Below are positions 24,853-40,830 of a stretch of DNA of 64,000 nt, piece after piece. Position numbers and translations under genes: made by a program. Source of the DNA: Dehalococcoidia bacterium. Its GTDB lineage: Bacteria > Chloroflexota > Dehalococcoidia > DSTF01 > JACRBR01. Under the pieces are notes generated by a model. The model worked only from the letters and a program-made list of their open reading frames with translations. It made no database searches and was not told the DNA's origin. Position 1 is the stretch's first letter; each line of letters begins with the position of its first letter. The DNA lies in contig JAKFYB010000003.1 in assembly GCA_021731085.1 (NCBI GenBank), positions 124,001 to 188,000 of the forward strand, in the 5' to 3' direction.

Positions 24853-25176
24853 GTGGCAAAGCCGACCGAAGTAACCGACGCGAACTTCGAGACCGAAGTG
24901 ATCAAGTCCGGGACCCCCGTCCTGGTGGACTTTTGGGCGCCGTGGTGTGGACCGTGCCGGATGGTCGCCCCGATCGTCGATGAGTTGTCGGACGAATACG
25001 ACGGCAAGGTGAAGTTCGTGAAGCTGAACACGGACGACAACGCGAAGACGGCGTCGGCGTACGGCATCCGCAGCATCCCGACACTGCTCGTGTTCAAAGA
25101 CGGCGAAGTGGCCGGCCAGATCGTCGGATTCCGCCCAAAGAGCGACCTGAAGCAGCGCCTCGACGCGGTCGTATAA
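24853..25176 (+). CDS. trxA: Thioredoxin
   Basis: This 107-residue thioredoxin has the redox motif W-A-P-W-C-G-P-C-R and the cis-Pro in R-S-I-P-T-L-L-V-F. It reduces protein disulfides and receives electrons from TrxB, encoded next. The GTG at 24853 is the start: it has AAGGAG upstream and begins V-A-K-P-T-E-V. The open frame extends to 24718 but through the promoter. A terminator hairpin follows before trxB. Control by CsoR is unusual and inferred from the operator. Confidence 0.97.
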   Translation: MAKPTEVTDANFETEVIKSGTPVLVDFWAPWCGPCRMVAPIVDELSDEYDGKVKFVKLNTDDNAKTASAYGIRSIPTLLVFKDGEVAGQIVGFRPKSDLKQRLDAVV

Positions 25177-25212
25177 AGCTGGGCTCATCGCCAACGCACA
25201 AACATGACGCGA

Positions 25213-25238
25213 GGGAGCCTGCGGGCTCCCTTGTTTGT
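25213..25238 (+). terminator. Hairpin and T-rich tract between trxA and trxB
   Basis: GGGAGCC-TGCG-GGCTCCC (25213-25230) followed by TTGTTTGT fits an intrinsic terminator. It would lower trxB relative to trxA. Confidence 0.7.
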
Positions 25239-25254
25239 TGAACGGATATCGAGA

Positions 25255-26238
25255 ATGGCAGAGATAGATACGGACGCGAAACAGTGCGACATCGTGATCA
25301 TCGGCGGTGGGCCGGCGGGCTTGGCCGCAGGTCTGTACGCCGCGCGCGCGCGACGATCGACGCTGCTGATCGAACGCAAGGTGACGGGCGGGCAAATCGC
25401 GCTCACCGCGGCTGTTGAGAACTATCCCGGCATCGACAGCATCAACGGCTTCGACCTCGCAGACGCCATGCACAAGCAAGCGTCGAAGTACGGCATGGAG
25501 ACGGCGGCGGGCGACGTCTCGGCGATCGAGCAGGCGGCTGACGGCACACATCTGGTGCAGAGCAACGAAGGTGCGTACGCGGCGCGGGCGGTGATCCTCA
25601 CGGGCGGCGCCGACTACGACAAGCTTGGCGTGCCGGGTGAGGAGCGGCTGACCGGGTTCGGCGTGTCGTACTGCGCGACGTGCGACGCGGCGTTCTACAA
25701 AGACCAGACTGTGGCTGTGATCGGCGGCGGTGACGCGGCGATGGACGAAGGGTTATTCGTGGCGCGGTACGCGAAGAAGGTGCTCGTGGTGCACCGGCGG
25801 GATGAACTACGGGCGAGCGCCATCTTGCAAGAGCGCGCGTTTGCCGAGCCGAAGATGGAGTTCGTGTGGAACACGGTCGTCGAAGAGATCGTCGGCGACA
25901 AGACCGTGACGGGGATCCGGACGAAGAACCTCGTGACCGGAGAACAGGGTTCGCTCGATGTCACGGGCGTGTTCATCTTCATTGGCATGACGCCGAACAC
26001 GTCCTACCTGCGTGAGAAGTTGCGGATGGATGGCGGCGGGCACGTTCTCGTGAACGAGTGGATGGAGACGGATGTGCCGGGGCTGTTCGCGGCGGGCGAC
26101 ATTCGCGCGAATTCGGCGCGGCAGGTGGTGACGGCGGCGGGCGACGGTGTGACGGCGTCGATTCGGGCGGATCATTACATCACGGACGCGTTCGGCACGA
26201 AGCCGACGATTGCGGCGGCGGCCGCGGTCTCAGCGTAG
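25255..26238 (+). CDS. trxB: Thioredoxin reductase (low molecular weight type)
   Basis: This 327-residue flavoprotein reduces thioredoxin with NAD(P)H. FAD motif G-G-G-P-A-G-L-A-A-G at the N-terminus, redox-active C-A-T-C-D, second nucleotide motif G-G-G-D-A-A-M-D-E-G, and C-terminal F-A-A-G-D-I-R. The catalytic pair C-A-T-C is intact. The start ATG at 25255 is preferred over one at 25204, which lies in the terminator. The second nucleotide site has V-V-H-R-R-D-E-L-R-A, typical for NADPH use. Confidence 0.96.
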   Translation: MAEIDTDAKQCDIVIIGGGPAGLAAGLYAARARRSTLLIERKVTGGQIALTAAVENYPGIDSINGFDLADAMHKQASKYGMETAAGDVSAIEQAADGTHLVQSNEGAYAARAVILTGGADYDKLGVPGEERLTGFGVSYCATCDAAFYKDQTVAVIGGGDAAMDEGLFVARYAKKVLVVHRRDELRASAILQERAFAEPKMEFVWNTVVEEIVGDKTVTGIRTKNLVTGEQGSLDVTGVFIFIGMTPNTSYLREKLRMDGGGHVLVNEWMETDVPGLFAAGDIRANSARQVVTAAGDGVTASIRADHYITDAFGTKPTIAAAAAVSA

Positions 26239-26277
26239 GCGCGCAACATCGGGACGCATCGATCGATCAATTTCCGC

Positions 26278-26380
26278 CGACGAGGGCGCGGCAGAGCAGC
26301 GCCCCTACTCGATGCCCTTTGGCGCTGTCGCAACAACAGCCACATGGACGACCACGCGGGCTGAAAGCCCGCGCTCCGAA
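26278..26380. repeat. Composite intergenic repeat, copy 3
   Basis: CGACGAGGGCGCGGCAGAGC ... AGCGCCCCTAC at the left and GACCACGCGGGCTGAAAGCC plus CGCGCTCCG at the right, with about 50 nt between. It lies in the gap 26239-26477. Confidence 0.65.
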
Positions 26381-26477
26381 TCCTTAAGGTCATCTCGGCC
26401 AAACACCTAAGGGCGGCGCCTACTGAGATTGCGGGTCTCCTGCCGATACTTCTCCTGATACGAGGAGGGTTCTCGCG

Positions 26478-27476
26478 ATGGATGACGCTACGCCTACACA
26501 ACCTGCTGACGGACGGCTTCTTTACCTTGTTGAGAACCTTGCGTCGCTGCACGGCGCGCCTGATCTGGCGTGGCTCGCGGGGCGCTTCGAGTTCCTCGGC
26601 GAGCATGCGCTTGGCGCTTCGCTGACGGCGCTGCTCCTCCCGGACGAAGGCGGGGTGTATCGGCCGGCCCGGACGAACGCGCCGCGGCCGGCGCTGGCCG
26701 AGACGCTGTGGGACGAACTTGGCCTGGACGGCGTGTCATCGTCGCCCGAAGCGGCGACGGTCTTCGCTGCGGCGGAAGGCAGTACGAAAGCTATTCGGCG
26801 TGAGCTCTCGGCGCTTGCTGGCGAGCGTGCGGACGGACATGACGAGGAAGTCGTCGCCGTACCGATCACATTCAATCGCGAATCGATCGGGCTGGGCCTG
26901 TTCCTGGTTCAAGAACCGGACGCGATGACGGACTCGATCGCGGACGTACTGGCGAGCCACGCTGCTGTGGCCGTGTTCCAGCTGCGCGAACGCGAGGACG
27001 CACGCCGCCTGCACTCCGTCGACCCTAAGCTATGGGTTCCGGACGAGGACTTCCTGCGCGCGCAACTGCAGCGCGAAGTTACGCGCGCCCGCCGGTACGG
27101 CCGCGAGCTAGGTGTCGCCTTGCTGCGGCTGGAGAACGAGCGCGAAGTGCGCGCCAAGTTCGGTGCGTTCTACGCCGATCACATGCTGCGGCGCATCGGC
27201 AGCCAACTGCTCGCGGGCCTGCGCGACACGGACATTCTGGGCGCACTCGATGGCGCGTACGCGGTGCTGCATACGGAGACCGGCCCGGAAGGCACGAACA
27301 TCTCCGCATACCGGCTGCGCGACAGCATCGTGAAGATGGTTACGCAGCGGTTCCCGGAAGCGCCGGAGCCCGACATCAGCGTCTGCGTTGCGTCCTACCC
27401 GGCGCACGGCAGCACCGTTGAGGCGCTGGTACGGCACTTACAGGAAGCCGTCGGTGGAGAGACCGCGGTCGCGTAA
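26478..27476 (+). CDS. GAF domain and degenerate GGDEF domain protein
   Basis: This 332-residue soluble protein has a GAF-like sensory part at residues ~15-170 and a diguanylate-cyclase-like fold at ~190-325 (R-E-V-T-R-A-R-R-Y-G-R-E-L-G-V-A-L-L-R-L-E). The GGDEF loop position reads L-D-G-A-Y-A-V-L, so cyclase activity is unlikely. F-x-x-P-D-E-D-F-L and S-I-V-K-M are usual helices of the fold. It may be a binding or partner protein. A GAGGAGG site precedes the ATG. It is convergent with rpoC across a strong terminator. Confidence 0.75.
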   Translation: MDDATPTQPADGRLLYLVENLASLHGAPDLAWLAGRFEFLGEHALGASLTALLLPDEGGVYRPARTNAPRPALAETLWDELGLDGVSSSPEAATVFAAAEGSTKAIRRELSALAGERADGHDEEVVAVPITFNRESIGLGLFLVQEPDAMTDSIADVLASHAAVAVFQLREREDARRLHSVDPKLWVPDEDFLRAQLQREVTRARRYGRELGVALLRLENEREVRAKFGAFYADHMLRRIGSQLLAGLRDTDILGALDGAYAVLHTETGPEGTNISAYRLRDSIVKMVTQRFPEAPEPDISVCVASYPAHGSTVEALVRHLQEAVGGETAVA

Positions 27477-27514
27477 AGGGCCGCGCCGTTTGGACAGTTC
27501 TCGGGAAAAGGCAG

Positions 27515-27543
27515 GAAGGGCGGTTCTAAATGAACCGCCCTTC
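27515..27543. terminator. Bidirectional intrinsic terminator
   Basis: GAAGGGCGGTTC (27515-27526) and GAACCGCCCTTC (27532-27543) form a perfect 12-bp stem with a 5-nt loop. T-rich sequence follows on both strands (TCTCTC on +, TGCCTTTTCC on -). It serves the GAF gene and rpoC. Confidence 0.85.
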
Positions 27544-27566
27544 TCTCTCGTCGAACTTTTCCGCAC

Positions 27567-36018
<8,452 letters not shown>

Positions 36019-36073
36019 ACTTGGCGCGCTCCTACAGTGCGATTAACGATGGCTACCTGCCGTAGATAGAAAT

Positions 36074-36088
36074 AGTCCCGATAGGGAC
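36074..36088. promoter_or_regulatory. Small hairpin in the rpoB leader
   Basis: GTCCC-GATA-GGGAC (36075-36088) lies in the untranslated leader about 60 nt from the rpoB start. It is short, so a role is only possible. Confidence 0.3.
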
Positions 36089-36135
36089 GAAGCATGGGGT
36101 TCCAAGGGCAAGGGGGTACTGTCTAGCCTAAAGCG

Positions 36136-36164
36136 AGTATACAAATAGGGGTCGTGGAAGTCAA
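36136..36164 (-). promoter_or_regulatory. Promoter of rpoBC
   Basis: On the minus strand TTGACT (36159-36164), 17 nt, TATACT (36136-36141) is a strong sigma70-type promoter. Transcription should start near 36129, giving a leader of about 110 nt. Confidence 0.8.
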
Positions 36165-36270
36165 CAGCGGAGAATATCCGACTGGCGCGCCCTTATGCAA
36201 GGCCCGCCTGTCACTCTCGGCCTGATTTTACAATTTTCAGATCCGGTATTCGCGTACTCCTCTTAGCAGT

Positions 36271-37074
36271 TTATCGCAACTCGATCTTTGGGCCCGCGAG
36301 GCGGTTTTCGATTGCCCACGCGAAGGAGTCCACCACGCCGGTCGAGGTTCCGGACAGCAGGCGCTCGCGCAGGCTCTTGTGGGGCTTGATGTAGGTGACC
36401 TTGCGCTCGGAAAGGCCGGCGAGGGACTGGGCGAGGTCGATGGCGTTGTCGAGGTCACCCAAGTCGTCGATGAGGCCCAAGTTCTTCGCCTGCTCGGCGA
36501 TGTAGATCTCGCCTGTCGCCAATTCACGCACCTTCTCGTTCGGGAGGTCGCGGGCGTTCGCCACCATGTCCACGAAGCGGTCGTAAATGGTGTCGAGCAG
36601 CGCCTGCTCCTTACCGCGCTCTTCGTCGGTAGGCTCGCGGAAGTTGCTGAACATGTCCTTCAGGCGGCCGGCCTTCGTGACGTCCATGCGGACGCCGATC
36701 TTCTCAAGCATGTCGTACAGCATGGGCCGCATGGAGATAACGCCGATCGAACCGACGATGCCCATCGGCAGCGAGATGATTTTCGTGCAGGCACAGGCGG
36801 CCATGTAGCCGCCGCTCGCCGCGGTGCCGCGTACGAAGGCAACAACGGGCTTCTCCTTGGCGACCTTCTTGATCGATGCGTGGATCTGCTCGGATGCGCC
36901 CGCTCCGCCACCGGGGGAGTCGATATCGATGACGAGCGCCTTCACGCGCTTGTTCTCTTCGATCGCCTTGAGCATCCGCACGAACGACGTCGTTTTCTCG
37001 GGCGAACCAATCGCGCCAAAGAACTCGGCAACAGCGATGCGCTCCGGATTGATGTTGAGGATCTTGTCCAGCAT
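36271..37074 (-). CDS. sppA: Signal peptide peptidase SppA-type serine protease
   Basis: This 267-residue S49 protease begins M-L-D-K-I-L-N-I-N-P-E-R-I-A-V. I-D-S-P-G-G-G-A-G-A-S-E, F-V-R-G-T-A-A-S-G-G-Y-M-A (catalytic Ser) and G-S-I-G-V-I-S-M-R followed by K-A-G-R-L-K-D-M (general-base Lys region) fit the short SppA type. No N-terminal membrane anchor is seen, which is unusual, so location is uncertain. The frame extends to 37698, but that part covers the opposite-strand GNAT gene; the ATG at 37074 is chosen. It lies upstream of rpoB on the same strand. Confidence 0.9.
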   Translation of the reverse strand: MLDKILNINPERIAVAEFFGAIGSPEKTTSFVRMLKAIEENKRVKALVIDIDSPGGGAGASEQIHASIKKVAKEKPVVAFVRGTAASGGYMAACACTKIISLPMGIVGSIGVISMRPMLYDMLEKIGVRMDVTKAGRLKDMFSNFREPTDEERGKEQALLDTIYDRFVDMVANARDLPNEKVRELATGEIYIAEQAKNLGLIDDLGDLDNAIDLAQSLAGLSERKVTYIKPHKSLRERLLSGTSTGVVDSFAWAIENRLAGPKIELR

Positions 37075-37178
37075 GGAGACTCCTGGCTCGCGAGGCGCGC
37101 GATGCAACGATGTTGAGTTGAGACGTTCCGAGTGTATCAGCCGCGCGAGCCGTGATCTGGCACTGATACCATCGTGTG

Positions 37179-37695
37179 ATGAGTAACAGCGGGCGGAGCA
37201 TCCGACCGTACGGCGAGGCAGACGGGCCACAAATTGAGTGGTTGTACAGCCGTACACCCCCTGCAGGGCAGATCTCCGCAAGGTCCGCAGGCACTCCCAT
37301 CGGACCTGCAACAGATCCCCGCGTACTACGCTCACTTCCTCGTGTCCACTGAGATCCAACACGGCGAGGAGGCCGTCGTCGGGATGGTTGGTGTCGAGGA
37401 GGTCGGGGCGCAACAGATCGCGCCGCTTGTGCCACCTCAGCTGCGGCTTCCAGCGAAGACGGCACGTCTGCGCCACGTCGCCGTCGCGCCCGAGCGGCAG
37501 CGCTCCGGCATCGGCCGGCTGTTGGTCGATGCCGCGGTGACTTGGTGCGCGGAACAACGGTATGAGTCGGTGATTCTCGAAACGACACCGCAGCAAGAAG
37601 CCGCAGTCAGCCTCTACCTTGCGCTGGGCTTTGCGGAGATCGCACGATCCAAGGTCGGATCTTACGACCTCGTATGGTTCGAGCGCAGGCTGTAG
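37179..37695 (+). pseudogene. GNAT acetyltransferase gene with a homopolymer frameshift
   Basis: Starting at ATG 37179 the frame reads S-I-R-P-Y-G-E-A-D-G-P-Q-I-E-W-L-Y-S-R-T-P and soon stops (37350). The next frame continues from L-Q-G-R-S-P-Q-G-P-Q-A-L-P-S-D-L-Q-Q-I-P-A-Y-Y-A-H-F to 37695. It has the acetyl-CoA motif A-V-A-P-E-R-Q-R-S-G-I-G-R-L-L and the C-terminal Y-L-A-L-G-F. Removing one C from the C5 run at 37257-37261 restores one 171-residue protein. The cause may be sequencing error. A -10-like TACCAT lies 6 nt before the ATG. Confidence 0.7.
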
Positions 37696-37779
37696 CACTA
37701 ACGCCGGTTAGCCGTCGCTACGGCGCGCAATCACCACGTCGAACTACACGCGTGCTTGTTGCGCGGCTATGATCGGTAC

Positions 37780-38925
37780 ATGGCCACTCCCGGCGATGCA
37801 CCGAAGGCTTCGCGATCAGAGATCAAGCGCATTCGCGAGAACTACCAGGGTGAGATCGACGGTGTCGAGATTTACCTTCTCCTGGCTGCGGCCGAACCCA
37901 ATCCCGAGCGCAAGCAAATCTTTCTCGAACTCTCGAAGACGGAGGAGCGTCACCTCGCGCGCTGGGCTGACAAGCTGCGTGACCTCGGCGTCGATCCGGG
38001 GGACGCCAAGCCGTCGGCGCGCGTTCGTATGATCGGCTTTCTGGCGAAGCGGTTTGGCGCGCGCGCGGTGCTGCCGATGGTCAGTGCGATGGAGTCGACG
38101 GGCTTCGACAACTACATGGCACAGGCAGATGCAGGCCCAGACATGGCGCGCGACGAACGTCAGCACGCCCGCACGCTCTCGACGATGTACGCGCCGGGTA
38201 GCGAGGGTGACATCGCCGGCATCGCCAAGCGCGAATCGTGGCACCGTGTCGATAGCGGCGGCTCGCTGCGGGCGGCGATCTTCGGAATCAGCGACGGGCT
38301 GTTGTCGAACCTGAGCCTGGTTATCGGCGTCGCCGGCGCGAATCCAGACGGCAGTTTCATCATCCTGACCGGCATAGCGGGACTCTTGGCCGGCGCGTTC
38401 TCTATGGGGGCGGGCGAGTGGGTGTCGGTGACGTCTCAGCGCGAGCTGTTCGAGCGGCAGATCGAGCTTGAGCGCGAGGAGCTGGAGTCTGATCCGGAGC
38501 AGGAGCGACAGGAACTCGCCCTCATCTACCGAGCCAAGGGGCTGCCGCGGGCTGACGCAGAGGCACTGTCAACACGCATCATCGCGAACCGTGGCGTCGC
38601 GCTGGAGACGCTGGCGCGCGAAGAACTGGGGCTCAATCCGGACGCGCTTGGCTCACCCTGGGGCGCGGCGTTGAGTTCGTTCTTCGCGTTTGCGGTGGGC
38701 GCGATCATTCCCGTAATCCCATGGTTCTTTGGCGACACGACGCCGTACCTCATCGCGTCGGTCGTCATGGGCCTTGCGGGCATGTTCGCCGTTGGCGCGG
38801 CCGTCTCCCTGTTCACGGGACGCAACGCGATCTTCGCCGGCACCCGGCAGATGCTTATCGGCGCCGGGGCGGCGGCGATCACGTACACGATCGGCAGCAT
38901 GATCGGCGTCAATACGGGTGGCTAG
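37780..38925 (+). CDS. mbfA: Ferritin-domain and VIT1/CCC1 fusion membrane protein (MbfA-like iron exporter)
   Basis: This 381-residue protein joins an N-terminal rubrerythrin/ferritin-like domain (residues ~12-135, with E25/E30, E55-x-x-H58 and E126-x-x-H129) to a VIT1/CCC1 transport domain. The latter has G-G-S-L-R-A-A-I-F-G-I-S-D-G-L-L-S-N and A-F-S-M-G-A-G-E-W-V-S-V-T-S-Q-R-E-L, then three further membrane segments. The layout is that of MbfA (erythrin-VIT1), which exports iron. The ATG at 37780 follows TATGAT by 6 nt, so it may be leaderless; the frame is open from 37756. Confidence 0.88.
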   Translation: MATPGDAPKASRSEIKRIRENYQGEIDGVEIYLLLAAAEPNPERKQIFLELSKTEERHLARWADKLRDLGVDPGDAKPSARVRMIGFLAKRFGARAVLPMVSAMESTGFDNYMAQADAGPDMARDERQHARTLSTMYAPGSEGDIAGIAKRESWHRVDSGGSLRAAIFGISDGLLSNLSLVIGVAGANPDGSFIILTGIAGLLAGAFSMGAGEWVSVTSQRELFERQIELEREELESDPEQERQELALIYRAKGLPRADAEALSTRIIANRGVALETLAREELGLNPDALGSPWGAALSSFFAFAVGAIIPVIPWFFGDTTPYLIASVVMGLAGMFAVGAAVSLFTGRNAIFAGTRQMLIGAGAAAITYTIGSMIGVNTGG

Positions 38926-38954
38926 CTCAGCGTCGCACTTGGCACCTTCATCCG

Positions 38955-38960
38955 CTACGA
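38955..38960 (+). promoter_or_regulatory. -10-like TACGAT before the DinB-like gene
   Basis: TACGAT lies 9 nt upstream of ATG 38970 without a Shine-Dalgarno, suggesting a leaderless start. Confidence 0.35.
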
Positions 38961-38969
38961 TCCTGAGCG

Positions 38970-39506
38970 ATGCCACAACAGACACCGAACGTCTTCACAT
39001 ACCCACGAATGGAGCCCGGCACGCTCGGCCACTTCGACCTCGTGGCCGCTTTGCGGACAATCCCGCGGGATGTCGCTGACGAGCTTGCAGGCCTGCTCCA
39101 GCCGCAGCTCACGTTCCGGCACCCCGACGATGGCGACGATGCCTGGTGTATTCAGGAGATCGTAGGGCACCTGGGTGACGCGGCGGAGGTCTACCACAAG
39201 CGGCTGTACATGATGAGCACGCAGACCGACCCCATCCTCGAGCCGTACGACCCGGACGAATTTGCGGCCCGGCACGGATACCTGGAGACGCCTGTTGAAG
39301 ACCTGCTGGAGAAGCTGCGCTACTGGCGGGCGGAAACGACGCAGTTGCTGACGACGCTCGTTAACTGGAACTGGGCGCGGACGGGACGGCACCTCGAAAA
39401 CGGCCGGGTCAGTATCCGGATGCTCGTCGAGCACATGATCGAGCACGAGCAGGAGCACCTGGAGAATATCCGGCGGCTCCGTTTGGCCGCGCCCCCCGCG
39501 TTCTGA
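38970..39506 (+). CDS. DinB-like four-helix protein
   Basis: This 178-residue protein fits the DinB/YfiT superfamily, metal-binding four-helix bundles often with thiol-linked reactions. Candidate metal His: G-H-L-G-D-A-A-E-V-Y-H and E-H-M-I-E-H-E-Q-E-H-L-E-N-I. The usual three-His layout is partly conserved. Function is not known; the window has three such proteins (others at 54986 and 57778), which share only the fold. Confidence 0.8.
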   Translation: MPQQTPNVFTYPRMEPGTLGHFDLVAALRTIPRDVADELAGLLQPQLTFRHPDDGDDAWCIQEIVGHLGDAAEVYHKRLYMMSTQTDPILEPYDPDEFAARHGYLETPVEDLLEKLRYWRAETTQLLTTLVNWNWARTGRHLENGRVSIRMLVEHMIEHEQEHLENIRRLRLAAPPAF

Positions 39507-39527
39507 CAACCACGGCCCACCTGAGTG

Positions 39528-39585
39528 GGGACGAAGCTTCAGCTCCGTCCGGAACACTGCTGGGACGGAGCTAAAGCTTCGTCCC
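39528..39585. repeat. Inverted 23-bp repeat of the GGACGGAGCT family
   Basis: The left arm is 39528-39550 and the right arm 39563-39585, matching in 22 of 23 positions with a 12-nt loop. Core GGACGGAGCT(A/G)AAGCTTCGTCCC-like. A third copy is at 50024-50049. It may also terminate the DinB-like gene. Confidence 0.65.
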
Positions 39586-39661
39586 TACAACTGCGTCACT
39601 CGCTCCCAACAATCTTTCTCCGTTGGCCAAAACTTTTCCGGTTACGAATCTGTGACGCCCG

Positions 39662-39688
39662 TTGACAGGATCGGGTTGGCCGTACTAT
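39662..39688 (+). promoter_or_regulatory. Possible promoter upstream of the leader peptide and SWIM gene
   Basis: TTGACA (39662-39667), 15 nt, TACTAT (39683-39688). The hexamers are good, but the spacing is short. Confidence 0.5.
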
Positions 39689-39719
39689 CGTGAATCTACA
39701 AGTAAAGGCGGCTGCCGTT

Positions 39720-39752
39720 ATGAGCCTGCTTCTTCCCCAGCGATATCCGTAG
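39720..39752 (+). CDS. Possible 10-residue leader peptide (M-S-L-L-L-P-Q-R-Y-P)
   Basis: ATG to TAG covers 33 nt, preceded by AAAGGCGG at a normal distance. It ends 5 nt before a terminator hairpin. Three consecutive Leu codons (CTG CTT CTT) could sense translation. This arrangement is inferred, and the peptide is too short to judge by composition. Confidence 0.35.
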   Translation: MSLLLPQRYP

Positions 39753-39757
39753 CGTTC

Positions 39758-39793
39758 AACGCCGCGCGCATCCACGCACGCGGCGTTTTGGTT
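39758..39793 (+). terminator. Hairpin with T-rich tail in the leader of the SWIM gene (possible attenuator)
   Basis: AACGCCGCG (39758-39766) pairs perfectly with CGCGGCGTT (39779-39787) around a 12-nt loop, then TTGGTTT. It lies before the SWIM-protein start and would act as an attenuator or terminator. Confidence 0.6.
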
Positions 39794-39825
39794 TCCCCCG
39801 CAAGGCAGTGAAAGGAACCAGCCCC

Positions 39826-40080
39826 ATGAACTCCGGACTCATCGGCAAGATCGACAAGGCCAAGAAGTACTCGACAGAACGTCATCGCATGCACGTTTCG
39901 TCGTTGCAGGTCGATTTTGACGGCGAGAACGATACGCATCATGTGGCGCTGGACGGCGACGCATGGCGCTGCTCTTGCGACTTCTTCGAAGGCTGGGGCG
40001 CTTGCGCGCACACGATGGCTCTCGAACGGGTGCTGGCCGGCATGATCCCGCAAGCAGCGCTCGCGCCGGCGTTCGCGTAA
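39826..40080 (+). CDS. Small SWIM zinc-finger protein
   Basis: This 84-residue protein has the SWIM signature C-S-C-D-F-F-E-G-W-G-A-C-A-H (CxC then CxH) near residue 47. The N-terminus, I-G-K-I-D-K-A-K-K-Y, is Lys-rich and probably helical, followed by two strands (H-V-S-S-L-Q-V-D-F, H-H-V-A-L-D). SWIM folds bind DNA or proteins. It is a stand-alone SWIM, much smaller than helicase or transposase types. The ATG at 39826 has AAAGGAA before it, preferred over GTG 39808. Confidence 0.85.
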   Translation: MNSGLIGKIDKAKKYSTERHRMHVSSLQVDFDGENDTHHVALDGDAWRCSCDFFEGWGACAHTMALERVLAGMIPQAALAPAFA

Positions 40081-40090
40081 GAAGCCTCAG

Positions 40091-40155
40091 CAAACAGCAG
40101 AGGACAAAGAGCTAAGCTGCCGAGAAGTCGGTCCGGCTTTGTTCTTTGCTGTTTG
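40091..40155. repeat. Long imperfect hairpin after the SWIM gene
   Basis: CAAACAGCAGAGGACAAAG (40091-40109) pairs with the sequence 40137-40155 over 19 positions with two G-T pairs; the loop is about 27 nt. It could be a terminator or a repeat element. Confidence 0.5.
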
Positions 40156-40173
40156 ACCTTTGCTCTTTCGTCC

Positions 40174-40728
40174 CTAAGGGACGAGAGACCACGTCTTCGG
40201 TAGGCGGTAGACATAGATGGCGCCGGTGTTTCGCTCGCCGTCGAAGATCTCGCCGCGGCCGTTTCGCGTCACGGTGGTCGTGCCGTCCTGTAGCGTTATG
40301 ATTCGCCGCGCCAGCAGGTTGATGACAACGCATCCTGCCTGAACGGGACGCAGGCTCGCTTCGCGCGTGAAGTCGTCGACGATCCGGAACACCGGCGTTT
40401 GGCCAGGCTTCAGCGTCCGCAGCGCGGCGTGGATGTGGCGATTGTTGTCGCGGCTGTTGTGCTCGTCGAAGACCGCGATGCCGTTGGCGACGCGGTCTCG
40501 CAGGCCGTGCCAGTACGGGTCGGCGCGTTCGAGCAGTTCGTCGCGCGTGTGAGGGTTGGTCGTGCAGGCTCGCATTAGCGCCGGCAGCGCGCTGCGCCGT
40601 GTGACGAAGCTGACGGCGCCTCGAAGTTCGACGACAGTGACGCGGATCAAGCTTGCGGTCTCAGTTGTCTGTCGGCCAGGATCCTCATTCTGATGCACGA
40701 TCCCACTCCCCGTTCGCGTCTGGCACAC
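40174..40728 (-). CDS. Hypothetical protein
   Basis: This is a 184-residue frame from GTG 40728 that I do not recognise. A GTG at 40698 (V-H-Q-N-E-D) is an alternative start. The central part contains D-P-Y-W-H-G-L-R-D-R-V-A-N-G-I-A-V-F-D-E-H-N and G-C-V-V-I-N-L-L-A-R-R-I-I-T-L-Q-D-G. The mix of strands and helices with no membrane segment suggests a cytoplasmic protein. It is divergent from the transglycosylase gene. Confidence 0.5.
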   Translation of the reverse strand: MCQTRTGSGIVHQNEDPGRQTTETASLIRVTVVELRGAVSFVTRRSALPALMRACTTNPHTRDELLERADPYWHGLRDRVANGIAVFDEHNSRDNNRHIHAALRTLKPGQTPVFRIVDDFTREASLRPVQAGCVVINLLARRIITLQDGTTTVTRNGRGEIFDGERNTGAIYVYRLPKTWSLVP

Positions 40729-40830
40729 TCTGCGCGCTCGCTACACTGATCGGGTCACTCCAGCACTCTTTCCGCGATCTGGAGCTGTGCATATGCCGGT
40801 GCAAATCGCGAGATTGATGACCCGAACCCG

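Noticed and set aside
24841-24862. tRNA-like start GGAGATAGCTCAGTGGCAAAG
   Set aside because: It looks like an acceptor and D-arm but has no anticodon or T-arm; it is the ribosome site and first codons of trxA.
37084-37698. N-terminal extension of sppA to 37698
   Set aside because: This part lies opposite the GNAT gene, has no S49 features, and an ATG at 37074 fits the family.
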